64,000 nucleotides of DNA from Bacillus subtilis (GTDB lineage: Bacteria; Pseudomonadota; Alphaproteobacteria; Rhizobiales; Rhizobiaceae), in the NCBI GenBank assembly GCA_021733665.1, contig JAHREI010000007.1:62001-126000 (forward strand), written 5' to 3'. The notes under the pieces were generated by a model. It saw only the letters and a list, made by a program, of their open reading frames with translations, was not told where the DNA came from and ran no database searches. Shown one piece after another: positions 55,603 through 64,000 of the stretch. Numbering within the stretch: the stretch's first letter is position 1; every line of letters begins with the position of its first letter. Position numbers and translations under genes: made by a program.

Positions 55603-56529
55603 ATGACTGATACTTCCAATTCCGCACCTAACACTTCGTCATTCCGTGAATGGCTGCGTGCGCCGGTGCCTTCCTCCGCCCTTCAGGCCAATGTGCAGCA
55701 ATTGCGCCGCTCTTGGCTGAAGCTTCTGACCAATACATCCGCAGTTTTCGGCCTGTTCGTTATTCTGCTGCTGGTGGCTGTGGCGATCTTTGCGCCTTAT
55801 ATCGCGCCTTATGATATCGGTGCGAATAATCTGGCCAATCGTCTGCAACCGCCGTCATGGGCGCATTATTTCGGCACTGATGAGCTGGGCCGTGATATTT
55901 TCAGCCGTCTGGTCTATGGTTCGCGCATCACGCTGTATATCGTGACGCTGACGGCAATCATTGCCGCGCCAATCGGCCTGATTGTCGGCACGACTGCCGG
56001 TTATATGGGCGGCTGGGTTGATACAGCGCTGATGCGTATTGTTGATATCTTCCTCGCATTTCCAAGCCTTGTTCTGGCGCTGTCATTTGCTGCGGCGCTC
56101 GGACCCGGTATTGAGAATGCCGTGATTGCGATCTCGCTAGCTGCATGGCCGCCGATTGCCCGTTTGGCACGTGCGGAAACCCTGACCATCCGCTCGTCCG
56201 ACTATGTGGCTGCCATCCGCTTGCAGGGAGCTTCCACCATGCGCGTGATCTGGCATCACGTTGTGCCGATGTGTATCCCGTCGGTGGTGATCCGTATCAC
56301 GCTGAATATGTCGTCGATCATTCTCACAGCCGCAGGCCTTGGCTTCCTCGGTCTCGGTGCGCAGCCGCCAAGCCCTGAATGGGGTGCGATGCTCTCCAGC
56401 GGACGTGAATTCATGATGACCTCGTGGTGGCTCGCAGCCATGCCCGGTTGTGCCATTTTGCTCGCCAGCCTTGCTTTCAACCTGTTTGGTGACGGTCTGC
56501 GCGACGTGCTTGACCCGCGTAACGGATAA
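55603..56529 (+). CDS. Dipeptide-type ABC transporter permease (DppC-like)
   Basis: 308-residue permease with about six helices. FGTDELGRDIFSRLVYGSRI near residue 90 is the DppC/OppC signature, followed by the EAA loop YVAAIRLQGASTMRVIWHHV and GLGFLGLGAQPPSPEWGAM. It starts eight bases after the DppB-like gene. Confidence 0.95.
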   Translation: MTDTSNSAPNTSSFREWLRAPVPSSALQANVQQLRRSWLKLLTNTSAVFGLFVILLLVAVAIFAPYIAPYDIGANNLANRLQPPSWAHYFGTDELGRDIFSRLVYGSRITLYIVTLTAIIAAPIGLIVGTTAGYMGGWVDTALMRIVDIFLAFPSLVLALSFAAALGPGIENAVIAISLAAWPPIARLARAETLTIRSSDYVAAIRLQGASTMRVIWHHVVPMCIPSVVIRITLNMSSIILTAAGLGFLGLGAQPPSPEWGAMLSSGREFMMTSWWLAAMPGCAILLASLAFNLFGDGLRDVLDPRNG

Positions 56530-56547
56530 GAGGAACGGATAAATCAA

Positions 56548-57411
56548 ATGACCAAACCTCTGTTAGAAGTTGAAGATCTGTGGGTGTCCTTTCCGGGTGT
56601 TGACCGCTCAATCGATGTGGTGCGTGGCATCAGCTTTTCCATCGGGCGCGAGAAAGTCGGTATCGTAGGGGAGAGTGGTTCGGGTAAATCCATGACCGGC
56701 CGTTCGATCCTTAAACTGACCCCGAAAGCGGCACAGATCAAAGCCAAAAAACTGCAATTCGGTGATGTGGATTTGCTGGGTGCGAGCGAGCGCCAGATGC
56801 GCTCGGTACGCGGCAATAAAATCTCGATGATTTTGCAGGATCCGAAATATTCACTTAATCCGCTGATCCGTATCGGCGACCAGATTATGGAAGCCTACCG
56901 GCTGCATCATCGGGTGAATAAGCAGGAAGCCCGTCAGCGCACACTGACCATGCTGGAAGCCGTACATATCCGCGATGCGGAGCGGGTGATGAACCTGTTC
57001 CCGCATGAGATTTCCGGCGGTATGGGACAGCGTGTGATGATCGCGATGATGCTGATCCCTGAGCCGGATATGATCATCGCGGACGAGCCGACCTCGGCGC
57101 TGGACGTCACGGTGCGCCGTCAGGTGCTGACCGTGCTGGATGAGCTGGTGAGCCGTTCAGGAACCGGTCTGATGTTCATCAGCCACGATCTCAATCTGGT
57201 AGCGGATTTCTGCGATCGCGTGCTGGTGATGTATGCCGGTCGCATCATGGAAGACCTGCCTGCCAAAGAACTGCACAAAGCGCAGCATCCCTATACGCAG
57301 GCTCTGCTTGCCAGCCTGCCGCGTCTCGACCAGCCGGTGGATATGCTGAAAGTGCCGGAGCGTGATCCGAGCTGGCTGTCAGGCGCGACCCTCAGCGGAG
57401 GACAGAAATAA
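56548..57411 (+). CDS. Dipeptide-type ABC transporter ATP-binding protein (DppD-like)
   Basis: 287-residue ATPase. Walker A GESGSGKS, Q-loop LQDPKYSLNP, signature EISGGMGQRVMIAMML, Walker B IIADEPTSALDV and H-loop ISHDLNLVADF. It lacks the longer C-terminal 4Fe-4S-like extension of classical DppD (ends around KVPERDPSWLSGATLSGGQ). Its stop overlaps the next start (TAATG). Confidence 0.93.
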   Translation: MTKPLLEVEDLWVSFPGVDRSIDVVRGISFSIGREKVGIVGESGSGKSMTGRSILKLTPKAAQIKAKKLQFGDVDLLGASERQMRSVRGNKISMILQDPKYSLNPLIRIGDQIMEAYRLHHRVNKQEARQRTLTMLEAVHIRDAERVMNLFPHEISGGMGQRVMIAMMLIPEPDMIIADEPTSALDVTVRRQVLTVLDELVSRSGTGLMFISHDLNLVADFCDRVLVMYAGRIMEDLPAKELHKAQHPYTQALLASLPRLDQPVDMLKVPERDPSWLSGATLSGGQK

Positions 57412-58217
57412 TGGCGGATATCATGAGTGAAAAAACGACGCCGCTGGTGGATGTCTCCGACCTGTCTGTCAGCTTCGGTAAGGGGCGCAAGCGCTCGACA
57501 GTGGTCAAGAAAGCCCGCTTTCATATTGCCCGTGGTGAGGCCTATGGTCTGATTGGGGAATCCGGTTGCGGTAAGTCCACAATCCTGCGCGCATTGGCCG
57601 GCCTGATCCCGCATTATACCGGCAATTTCAATTTTGACGGTACATTGCTGTCCGGCGAGCGGGACAAATCGTTCTTCCGCCGCGTGCAGATGGTGTTTCA
57701 GGATCCTTATGCTTCGCTGCATCCGCGCAAGATGGTGCATAAAGTGCTGGCGGAATCCCTGACCATTCACGGTATGGATCGCAAAGAAGAGCGTATCCGC
57801 GATGTGCTGACGGCTGTCGGACTGGGACCAAGCTTCATGTATCGCTATCCGCATGAATTATCAGGCGGTCAGCGTCAGCGTGTGGCGATTGCCCGTGCTT
57901 TGATTATCGAGCCGAAAGTGCTGCTGCTGGACGAGCCGACCTCGGCACTGGATGTTTCTGTTCAGGCGGAAATTCTCAATCTGCTCAAAACTCTGCGTCG
58001 TGAACGCAATCTGACCTATCTGATGGTCAGTCACGATTTGGCAGTGGTTGCGCATATTTGTGAGCGGGTCGGTGTAATGCACAAAGGTATTATTCTGGAA
58101 GAACTGACGGCGGATGATCTGCGCCAGTCCCGTGCCAGTGCGCCTTATACGCAGGAGTTCTTGCAGGCCAGTGTTGAGGCCGTGGCGCATAATGAAGTTA
58201 AAGGAGCTCAGCTATGA
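57411..58217 (+). CDS. Dipeptide-type ABC transporter ATP-binding protein (DppF-like)
   Basis: 268-residue ATPase. Walker A GESGCGKST, QLoop FQDPYASLHPRKMV, signature LSGGQRQRVAIARAL, Walker B LLLDEPTSALDV and VSHDLAVVAHICERVGVM. Start at 57411 by TAATG coupling with the previous gene; a second ATG lies at 57423. With the preceding three genes and the binding protein it completes a peptide-type importer. Confidence 0.93.
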   Translation: MADIMSEKTTPLVDVSDLSVSFGKGRKRSTVVKKARFHIARGEAYGLIGESGCGKSTILRALAGLIPHYTGNFNFDGTLLSGERDKSFFRRVQMVFQDPYASLHPRKMVHKVLAESLTIHGMDRKEERIRDVLTAVGLGPSFMYRYPHELSGGQRQRVAIARALIIEPKVLLLDEPTSALDVSVQAEILNLLKTLRRERNLTYLMVSHDLAVVAHICERVGVMHKGIILEELTADDLRQSRASAPYTQEFLQASVEAVAHNEVKGAQL

Positions 58218-59215
58218 GTCATCAGCATGCGGTCAATCCGGCGGCAGAATGGGAGCGGGTACAAAACCCTGCCCAGTCCGGTTGGTCTGAAGTGGGGTTG
58301 CAGGCGGTTGAAGCCTGCGCTGAGGGACAGGAAACGGATGCCTTGATGATCGTACAGAGCGGCAAGATCATCTACACCTATGGTGACATTACCCATAAAT
58401 ATCTCTGCCATTCGATCCGCAAAAGCATTCTCGCTGCCTTGATGGGGCAGGATGTGGCGGATGGTACAATCGATCTGAGCCTGACGCTTGAACAACTCGG
58501 CATCGACGATAATGACGGTTTGAGCGAAGTTGAAAAACAGGCAACGGTCTATGATCTGCTAACCGCACGCTCCGGTATTTATCATGCAGCGGGTTATGAA
58601 ACACCGTGGATGCGCATGATCAAGGAGAAGCGCCATTCCCATGCGCCTGGCACCTTCTGGTGCTATAATAACTGGGATTTCAATGCGCTGGGTACAATCT
58701 TTGAACAGCTGACCGGTAAGACAGTGCATCAGGCTTTTGATGAGCGCATTGCCAAGCCGCTGCAGTTCGAAGATTTTTCGCTCACGGGTGATAAGCCTGA
58801 TGGCTGGCATGACCGTTTCACCGAGAGCCGTCATGCTGCCTATCCGTTCCGCTTGTCGACCCGCGATCTCGCGCGTTTCAGCCAGCTATACTTACGTCAT
58901 GGCCGCTGGAACGGTGAAGACGTGCTGCCGAAAGGCTGGGCACGGGAATGCGTTATGCCTTACTCCGATGCCGGTGCGCGCGGCGCCTATGGCTATATGT
59001 GGTGGCTGGAGCGGGACGGCGTGTTTTTCCCCGGGGTTGTAACACCACAGGGCACTTATGCAGGCTTTGGTGCAGGTGGGCATTTCTGTATTACCATTCC
59101 GGCGCTGGATATGGTGATTGTGCATCGGGTGGATACGGACATTGCCGGTCGCCAGCTCAACCGGCACAAATTCGGCCGTTTGTTGAAACTGATCTTCAAC
59201 GCATTTCAGGGGTGA
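58214..59215 (+). CDS. Beta-lactamase-fold serine hydrolase
   Basis: 333-residue cytoplasmic serine hydrolase of the class C beta-lactamase/EstB/NylB fold. The active-site tetrad SIRK (SxxK) is followed directly by Ser, as in 6-aminohexanoate-dimer hydrolase-like enzymes; the second motif is CYNNWDF (Tyr-x-Asn) and a glycine-rich FGAGGHF stands at the third motif position. There is no signal peptide, so it is not a periplasmic beta-lactamase. It overlaps the ATPase gene by four bases, so it belongs to the importer operon and probably acts on the imported compound (amide, ester or lactam). Confidence 0.85.
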   Translation: MSHQHAVNPAAEWERVQNPAQSGWSEVGLQAVEACAEGQETDALMIVQSGKIIYTYGDITHKYLCHSIRKSILAALMGQDVADGTIDLSLTLEQLGIDDNDGLSEVEKQATVYDLLTARSGIYHAAGYETPWMRMIKEKRHSHAPGTFWCYNNWDFNALGTIFEQLTGKTVHQAFDERIAKPLQFEDFSLTGDKPDGWHDRFTESRHAAYPFRLSTRDLARFSQLYLRHGRWNGEDVLPKGWARECVMPYSDAGARGAYGYMWWLERDGVFFPGVVTPQGTYAGFGAGGHFCITIPALDMVIVHRVDTDIAGRQLNRHKFGRLLKLIFNAFQG

Positions 59216-59220
59216 GGGAA

Positions 59221-60588
59221 ATGCAGGGGGAGGAAATGACGGTTGCCGCAGCTATAGCGCAGGTTTGCGCGAGGCCGGTAACCAGTGCAAAAGCGCGTCT
59301 GCTGGCGCGCGATGCGATTATCGACACGCTGGCCTGTATGGTCGCCGGTCGTGAGGATGTAAGCACTAAAACAGTGTTTGAGGCTTTTGCCCCGACCGGC
59401 AGCGCGGGAGAGGCGTTGCTGGTGACCGGCGAAACATCAAACCCGATTGTGGCAGCACTGGTGAATGGTACAGCCGCTCATGCGCTGGATTATGATGACA
59501 ACTTTCTGCCGGGTATGAGCCATGCTTCAGCGGTGATTGTTCCGGCAATGTTGGCGGTCGCGGATTTTGACAAGATATCCGGTGCACAACTGGTTGATGC
59601 CTATCTGGCAGGGATTCAGGCGCAGGCACTGATTGGCGATGGTGTCGGGCAGGCGCATTATACGGCTGGCTGGCATGGTACTTCGACTATCGGCAGTATC
59701 GGAACAGCGGTTGCGGTTGCACATTTGCTGGGGCTGGACGAAGAAGCGACAGCACGGGCAATCACCATTGCGGTCAGTTATGCATCCGGCACTAAAGGCC
59801 AGTTTGGTACGCTGATCAAACCATTCCATGCGGGTATGGCTGCACGAAATGCTGTGGAGGCTGCATTGCTGGCCAAGGCGGGCATGCAGGCACGACCTGA
59901 CATTCTGGAGGGCGCACAGGGGTTTCATAGTCTGTTTGCCGGTGATCAGCGCCGTGGCTGGAAAACTGAAACTATGGCCGAGGCTGCCGGACATATCATT
60001 GAAACCGCAGGCGTGATGCCGAAGAAACATCCGTGTTGCGGTTCAACCCATCTGATTGTCGATGGTTTACTGGATCTGATGCGTGAGCATGATTTCACGG
60101 CGGAAGATGTGGAGAGTGTTGAAGCGCTGGTTGGCATCGCCAATTACCGCAATCTGACCTATCCGCAGCCGGTTGATGAAATGCAGGCACGTTTTTCCAT
60201 GCAGTATTGTGTGGCGAGAGCTTTGCGGGCAGGGCATTTGAGCCTTGCTGATTTCACACCGCAAGCTATGCAACATTATGCGGGAGATACGCTTCTGTCC
60301 TGTGTGACAATGCTGAGCTACAGCGCAGATGAAGAGCGGGTTGCTCAGGATAAACTGCCGCATATCGTGACTGTAAAACTCCGTGACGGTCGAGTACTCA
60401 CAGCATCACGCAACTATGCCGTTGGCAGTTTGCAGGAACCGTTTACTGATGCCGATCGTTTTGGCAAGTTTATGGATTGCTGTGGCGGGCTTAGCGATGC
60501 TGCCGGTGTCTATGAGACTTTGCAGGCGTTGGACAATGCCCCTGATCTGCGTGCACTAAAACTGCTGTTCAGTTCTGCCACCAGTTAA
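59221..60588 (+). CDS. MmgE/PrpD-family protein
   Basis: 455-residue protein of the MmgE/PrpD fold (2-methylcitrate dehydratase, iminodisuccinate epimerase, cis-aconitate decarboxylase relatives). DAIIDTLACMVAG near the start, NGTAAHALDYDDNFLPGMSHASA with the family His/Asp pattern around residue 85, GWHGTSTIG and KKHPCCGSTH are visible. Without other methylcitrate genes it is not prpD proper; an isomerase or dehydratase step on an imported amino acid derivative is possible. Start 59221 or 59236, both near a GAGG sequence. Its end overlaps the convergent LysR gene by 20 bases. Confidence 0.87.
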   Translation: MQGEEMTVAAAIAQVCARPVTSAKARLLARDAIIDTLACMVAGREDVSTKTVFEAFAPTGSAGEALLVTGETSNPIVAALVNGTAAHALDYDDNFLPGMSHASAVIVPAMLAVADFDKISGAQLVDAYLAGIQAQALIGDGVGQAHYTAGWHGTSTIGSIGTAVAVAHLLGLDEEATARAITIAVSYASGTKGQFGTLIKPFHAGMAARNAVEAALLAKAGMQARPDILEGAQGFHSLFAGDQRRGWKTETMAEAAGHIIETAGVMPKKHPCCGSTHLIVDGLLDLMREHDFTAEDVESVEALVGIANYRNLTYPQPVDEMQARFSMQYCVARALRAGHLSLADFTPQAMQHYAGDTLLSCVTMLSYSADEERVAQDKLPHIVTVKLRDGRVLTASRNYAVGSLQEPFTDADRFGKFMDCCGGLSDAAGVYETLQALDNAPDLRALKLLFSSATS

Positions 60589-61495
60589 TATCTTTGGCGG
60601 CGAGCGCTGATGCACGCCGCCAGAAACGCTCGGCATAATCCGTGCGAAAACGCTGTGAACGATAGACGCGGATTTCCACATCCAGATCATAATCTTCTTC
60701 GCCCGCTCTGACGAGAATACCACGTTTCCACTCATCCGGCATCAGGCTCTGTGGAATCCACGCTACGCCTTGGCCGGACACTGCCATAGCTTTCAGGCCG
60801 ACAGCCATGCCGTTTTCATAGACCATATTAAGATTCAGACCGCTGGTTTCGACAAGCGGATCAAGCACCTGCGCAAAAAAAGTCGTATCGCGATAACGCA
60901 GATATTCCGTTGGCAGCGTTCCATTTTTCAGTCGGTGCATTGGCTGACCGGCAGCATCAGCGGCACAGACCGGAATGACCTTCTCGTATCCAAGAGACAG
61001 ATAGGGGAAATTTTTCAGATCATCCATCTGACTGACAGAAGGATGGGAATAGGTCAGCAGAAAATCGCAGTTTCCGTTGAGCAGTGTTGAAACATTGCCG
61101 AGGAATGAAGGATGCGGATCGGAAAAGCGGGTGCGAAAATTATCACCGTTTTTTTCAATCTGCGCCATCAGCGCCGGAAAGAAAGTTAGCGACAGCGTGT
61201 TGAGCGTCGCAAAGGACAGCACTTCCATCATCGGCGTATAACGCGCACTCAGCTCATCTCTTGCATGGGTGAGAAGTCCGACGGCATCATGGGCACGGGC
61301 AAGAAAACTTTGTCCGGCCAGTGTCAGACGGATCGGATAGGTTGAGCGATCAACCAAGGGTACACCGACCCATGCCTCAAGCTGTTTGATCCTGCGGGAA
61401 AGTGCAGACTGTGTGACATGCCGCTCATTCGCTGCACGGGAAAAATTCAGATGTTGTGAGAGGCAGAGAAAATCTTCGAGCCACTTCAATTCCAT
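60569..61495 (-). CDS. LysR-family regulator, probably of the peptidase/importer cluster
   Basis: 308-residue LysR-type regulator. Helix-turn-helix NFSRAANERHVTQSALSRRI (about 17-36), then DRSTYPIRLTLAGQSFL. The substrate-binding domain carries FATLNTLSLTFFPAL. The start is the ATG at 61493-61495 (MELKWLEDFLCL). It is convergent with the MmgE/PrpD gene, so it does not use the usual divergent LysR arrangement; control of the upstream block is inference from proximity. Confidence 0.9.
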   Translation of the reverse strand: MELKWLEDFLCLSQHLNFSRAANERHVTQSALSRRIKQLEAWVGVPLVDRSTYPIRLTLAGQSFLARAHDAVGLLTHARDELSARYTPMMEVLSFATLNTLSLTFFPALMAQIEKNGDNFRTRFSDPHPSFLGNVSTLLNGNCDFLLTYSHPSVSQMDDLKNFPYLSLGYEKVIPVCAADAAGQPMHRLKNGTLPTEYLRYRDTTFFAQVLDPLVETSGLNLNMVYENGMAVGLKAMAVSGQGVAWIPQSLMPDEWKRGILVRAGEEDYDLDVEIRVYRSQRFRTDYAERFWRRASALAAKDINWWQN

Positions 61496-61770
61496 AGAAA
61501 TATTCCGCAATAGCAATTCACACGTCTTTAAAGACTTGTCACATCCTTAGAATAAAAAACTGTGAGGGTCACCCAAAAATTAGTGTATAAAAAAATAGCG
61601 ATATGCGCAGGCATATATAGCCGGAAAATAAAGGCTGTACAGTGTTATGCAGCTTCTATGAGGCATTCGTGATGATTTTTATTGCGGGAACCTGTTCTGA
61701 AGACTGACTTGACAAGAGTCTCCGGACAAGTTTCATGGCTGAATCAAATTTAATTGACCGGAGAATCCCG

Positions 61771-64000
61771 ATGTCGATGCGTAATATTTTTGCGGGCTTT
61801 ATAATGTCCGCAGCGCTTGCCTTGTCTGTTCAACCTGTTCTGGCTCAGGCCAACCAAGACGGATCAAGGGTGATCGCAACCACGCAAAATGGTGATTATC
61901 CTGGTTTTGATTTGCGCACAGTCAAAGATGTCAGTCTTGATCAGTGCGAAAATATTTGCCTTAAAGATCAGGAATGCCGCGCTTTTACCTATAATGTGAA
62001 AGCGAAATGGTGCTTCCTGAAGTCCGACTACGGACAGATGAATACTGTTGAAGGCGCTGTTGCCGGTAAGGTGCTTGATCCTGCAGCTGTAGAGGTTGAA
62101 CTTGCAGCACCTGCGCCGCTGACATTCGTACCGGCCAGCATGCTGGATGAAGCCCGTGCCTATCGCAATAAGCTGAACGCCGCGGAAAAGCCTGCCGGTG
62201 AGGTTGCAAAACTGCTGCGTGCCGCACAAAGAAATTATGAAGCCGGTAATGCTTCTTCTGCCGTGATTGATTTTGCGAGTATTGTGCCAATCGCCAAAGC
62301 AAACAGCGCTGTCTGGATGGGCTTGAGTCGTTCGACACTTACAGTATCGCAATCCGAGGATGCAAACTGGGAGATCCGGCGTGCTGCTGTCAATTCTGCC
62401 ATTCTTGCGTATCAGTTCAGCCGTACTGTTTCTGAACGGGCAGAAGCGCTGAGCAATCTGGCAAAAGCACTGGAGATGCGTGATAATTTCCGTCCGGCTC
62501 TCGATGCCTATAAAGCCAGCCTTGCCTTGCAGAATTCCGCAGCCGTAAACGCTGCCTACGAAGACTTGCGTGTGCGCAAAGGCTTCCGTGTGGTTGATCA
62601 TACGATTGATAGCGACAGTGCCAATCCGCGCGTTTGTATTCAGCTGTCAGAACAGCTGATGAAAAGCGGTATTGATTATGCGTCTTTCGTGACCATTGAT
62701 GATGCCACTCCGAAAGGCGTGGAAGCCAAAGACAAACAAATTTGTATTGAAGGTTTGCAGCACGGTAAAAGTTACCGCGTTGGTGTTCGCGCAGGTCTGC
62801 CTGCTGCGATCGGCGAGATGATTGAAGCACCGGTTGCACTGAATATTTATGTCCGTGACCGTGCACCGACAGTGCGTTTCAACGGCGATGCCTTTGTGCT
62901 GCCAAGCACCATGCGTCGCGGTATTCCGCTGGTCAGCATCAATGTGAAAACCATTGATCTCGAAGTCTATCGTGTGGGCGAGCGCGCTCTGACCCAATCG
63001 ATGGATGGTATCAGCTTCTTCGGTCAGCTTGACGGTTACGCAACATCGCAGATCGTCAGCACACTTGGCGAGAAGGTATATACCGGTAAACTCGACGTAG
63101 AGAGTGATCTGAATAAGGAAATCGTTTCCTCCTTCCCTGTTGATGAAGCGCTGCCAAAACGTAAGCCCGGCATTTATATTATGACCGCCAAGGCGGAAGG
63201 TAATAAGTCGGAATATTGGGCTTCACAGGCGACACAATGGTTTCTGGTATCGGATACCGGCCTTGCAACTTTTGCCGGTGAAGACGGGCTGAATGTTTTT
63301 GCCCGCTCGCTTGCTACTGCCAAGCCTATGGAAGGCGTTGAGCTGCAATTGCTGGCCGCCAACAATGAAGTGCTCGGCACAGCCACGACCGACGGTGACG
63401 GTCGCGCGACCTTCACTGCCGGTTTGATGCGCGGTACCGCCGCTATGACGCCGGCCATTCTCACTGCACGTTCCAAGGGCAAAGACGGAGAGGAAGATTA
63501 TGTCTTCCTCGATATGAAACGCGCAGGCTTTGATCTGTCAGATCGTGGCGTAACCGGACGTCCCGCACCGGGTGCACTGGATGTCTATGGCTGGACAGAG
63601 CGCGGTATTTACCGCACCGGCGAGACTGTTCATGCAGCTGCACTGGTTCGTGACAGTTCTGCAAAAGCCGTTGACCTGCCACTGACTTTCTCCTTCCTGC
63701 GCCCTGATGGTGTGGAAGACCGTGCGATTGTCAGCACATCACAGGCAGCCGGTGGTCATGCCGTTGATCTGCCGCTGGCCGATAACGCTATGCGCGGTAC
63801 ATGGACATTGCGTATTTTAAGTGATCCGAAAGCCACGCCGCTGTCTGAAAAACAGTTTCTGGTTGAGGATTTTGTACCGGACCGCACAGAGTTTGACCTG
63901 ACGTCAGATGTGAAAGAAATCCGCGCCGGTGATGCGGCTGTGGTGAAAGTGGACGGCCGTTATCTCTATGGTGCGCCTGCTGCGGGTCTGACACTGGAAG
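61771..64000 (+). CDS. Alpha-2-macroglobulin family protein with N-terminal PAN/Apple-like domain (partial)
   Basis: 743 codons are present; the gene runs off the window. Bacterial alpha-2-macroglobulins trap proteases in the periplasm and are linked to PBP1C in cell-wall defence. ATG at 61771 with GGAGA upstream. Signal peptide 1-27 (SVQPVLAQA); residues about 40-100 form a Cys-rich PAN/Apple-like module (LDQCENICLKDQECRAFTYN and WCFLKSDYG); then an alpha-helical TPR-like region (120-260); then MG domains, for example GLATFAGEDGLNVFARSLA and YRTGETVHAAALVRDSS, the MG signature. The thioester CxEQ region would lie beyond the end. No lipobox Cys is seen at the cleavage site. Confidence 0.9.
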   Translation, partial: MSMRNIFAGFIMSAALALSVQPVLAQANQDGSRVIATTQNGDYPGFDLRTVKDVSLDQCENICLKDQECRAFTYNVKAKWCFLKSDYGQMNTVEGAVAGKVLDPAAVEVELAAPAPLTFVPASMLDEARAYRNKLNAAEKPAGEVAKLLRAAQRNYEAGNASSAVIDFASIVPIAKANSAVWMGLSRSTLTVSQSEDANWEIRRAAVNSAILAYQFSRTVSERAEALSNLAKALEMRDNFRPALDAYKASLALQNSAAVNAAYEDLRVRKGFRVVDHTIDSDSANPRVCIQLSEQLMKSGIDYASFVTIDDATPKGVEAKDKQICIEGLQHGKSYRVGVRAGLPAAIGEMIEAPVALNIYVRDRAPTVRFNGDAFVLPSTMRRGIPLVSINVKTIDLEVYRVGERALTQSMDGISFFGQLDGYATSQIVSTLGEKVYTGKLDVESDLNKEIVSSFPVDEALPKRKPGIYIMTAKAEGNKSEYWASQATQWFLVSDTGLATFAGEDGLNVFARSLATAKPMEGVELQLLAANNEVLGTATTDGDGRATFTAGLMRGTAAMTPAILTARSKGKDGEEDYVFLDMKRAGFDLSDRGVTGRPAPGALDVYGWTERGIYRTGETVHAAALVRDSSAKAVDLPLTFSFLRPDGVEDRAIVSTSQAAGGHAVDLPLADNAMRGTWTLRILSDPKATPLSEKQFLVEDFVPDRTEFDLTSDVKEIRAGDAAVVKVDGRYLYGAPAAGLTLE

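Noticed and set aside
1-64000. tRNA, rRNA, insertion sequences, phage or integrase genes
   Set aside because: I searched by eye for T-loop motifs, transposase-like genes and terminal repeats and found none; a tRNA and IS scan would be decisive.

Overview
The window looks like a chromosomal segment of an alphaproteobacterium of the order Rhizobiales, probably Brucellaceae-like (Brucella/Ochrobactrum/Pseudochrobactrum type). The reasons are the minus-strand block rpmH-rnpA-yidC-engB-argB, the split three-gene proton-translocating transhydrogenase (pntAA-pntAB-pntB), an aa3-type cytochrome oxidase subunit IV, soxBDAG, and short intergenic palindromes of a kind common in Rhizobiales. The species assignment is inference. 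I see no rRNA, tRNA, CRISPR array, insertion sequence or phage gene.

Layout. 1-3.8 kb: ribosome, membrane-insertion and division genes with a strong promoter in front of rpmH. 3.9-13.2 kb: mostly single genes, namely a RidA-like protein, a DUF4105 membrane protein, two exported esterases, a His-rich CobW/COG0523 metal GTPase coupled to a WD40 protein, a creatininase-family hydrolase, and MarR and LacI regulators. 13.3-18.3 kb: a glutamine-amidotransferase-like hydrolase, a membrane GGDEF-EAL protein, a FeeM-like acyltransferase and COX subunit IV. 18.6-21.8 kb: the transhydrogenase operon. 22.0-26.7 kb: an exported ClpP-like protein, a SAF-domain oxidoreductase, a HAD phosphatase, a MaoC hydratase and a membrane alpha/beta hydrolase. 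26.9-32.0 kb: heterotetrameric sarcosine oxidase. 32.6-34.6 kb: rpsU with a long leader, a TPR lipoprotein and a VOC protein. 34.7-37.4 kb: methionine ABC transporter in the order metQ-metN-metI. 37.8-39.9 kb: pbpC.

40.0-48.0 kb holds a LysR regulator, the NAD-dependent molybdenum formate dehydrogenase operon fdsGBA-fdsD, and an oxalate/formate-antiporter-family transporter. Together these suggest import of formate or a precursor, oxidation to CO2 and NADH production.

48.3-61.5 kb is the most distinctive part: about 13 kb, nearly all on one strand, with proline iminopeptidase, an S9 oligopeptidase, an M20 AbgB-like amidohydrolase, a complete dipeptide-type ABC importer (one binding protein, two permeases, two ATPases), a beta-lactamase-fold serine hydrolase, an MmgE/PrpD protein, and a convergent LysR regulator. 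It reads as an uptake-and-hydrolysis pathway for a peptide or amide substrate that I cannot name from sequence. The window ends inside a large alpha-2-macroglobulin gene carrying an N-terminal PAN/Apple-like domain.
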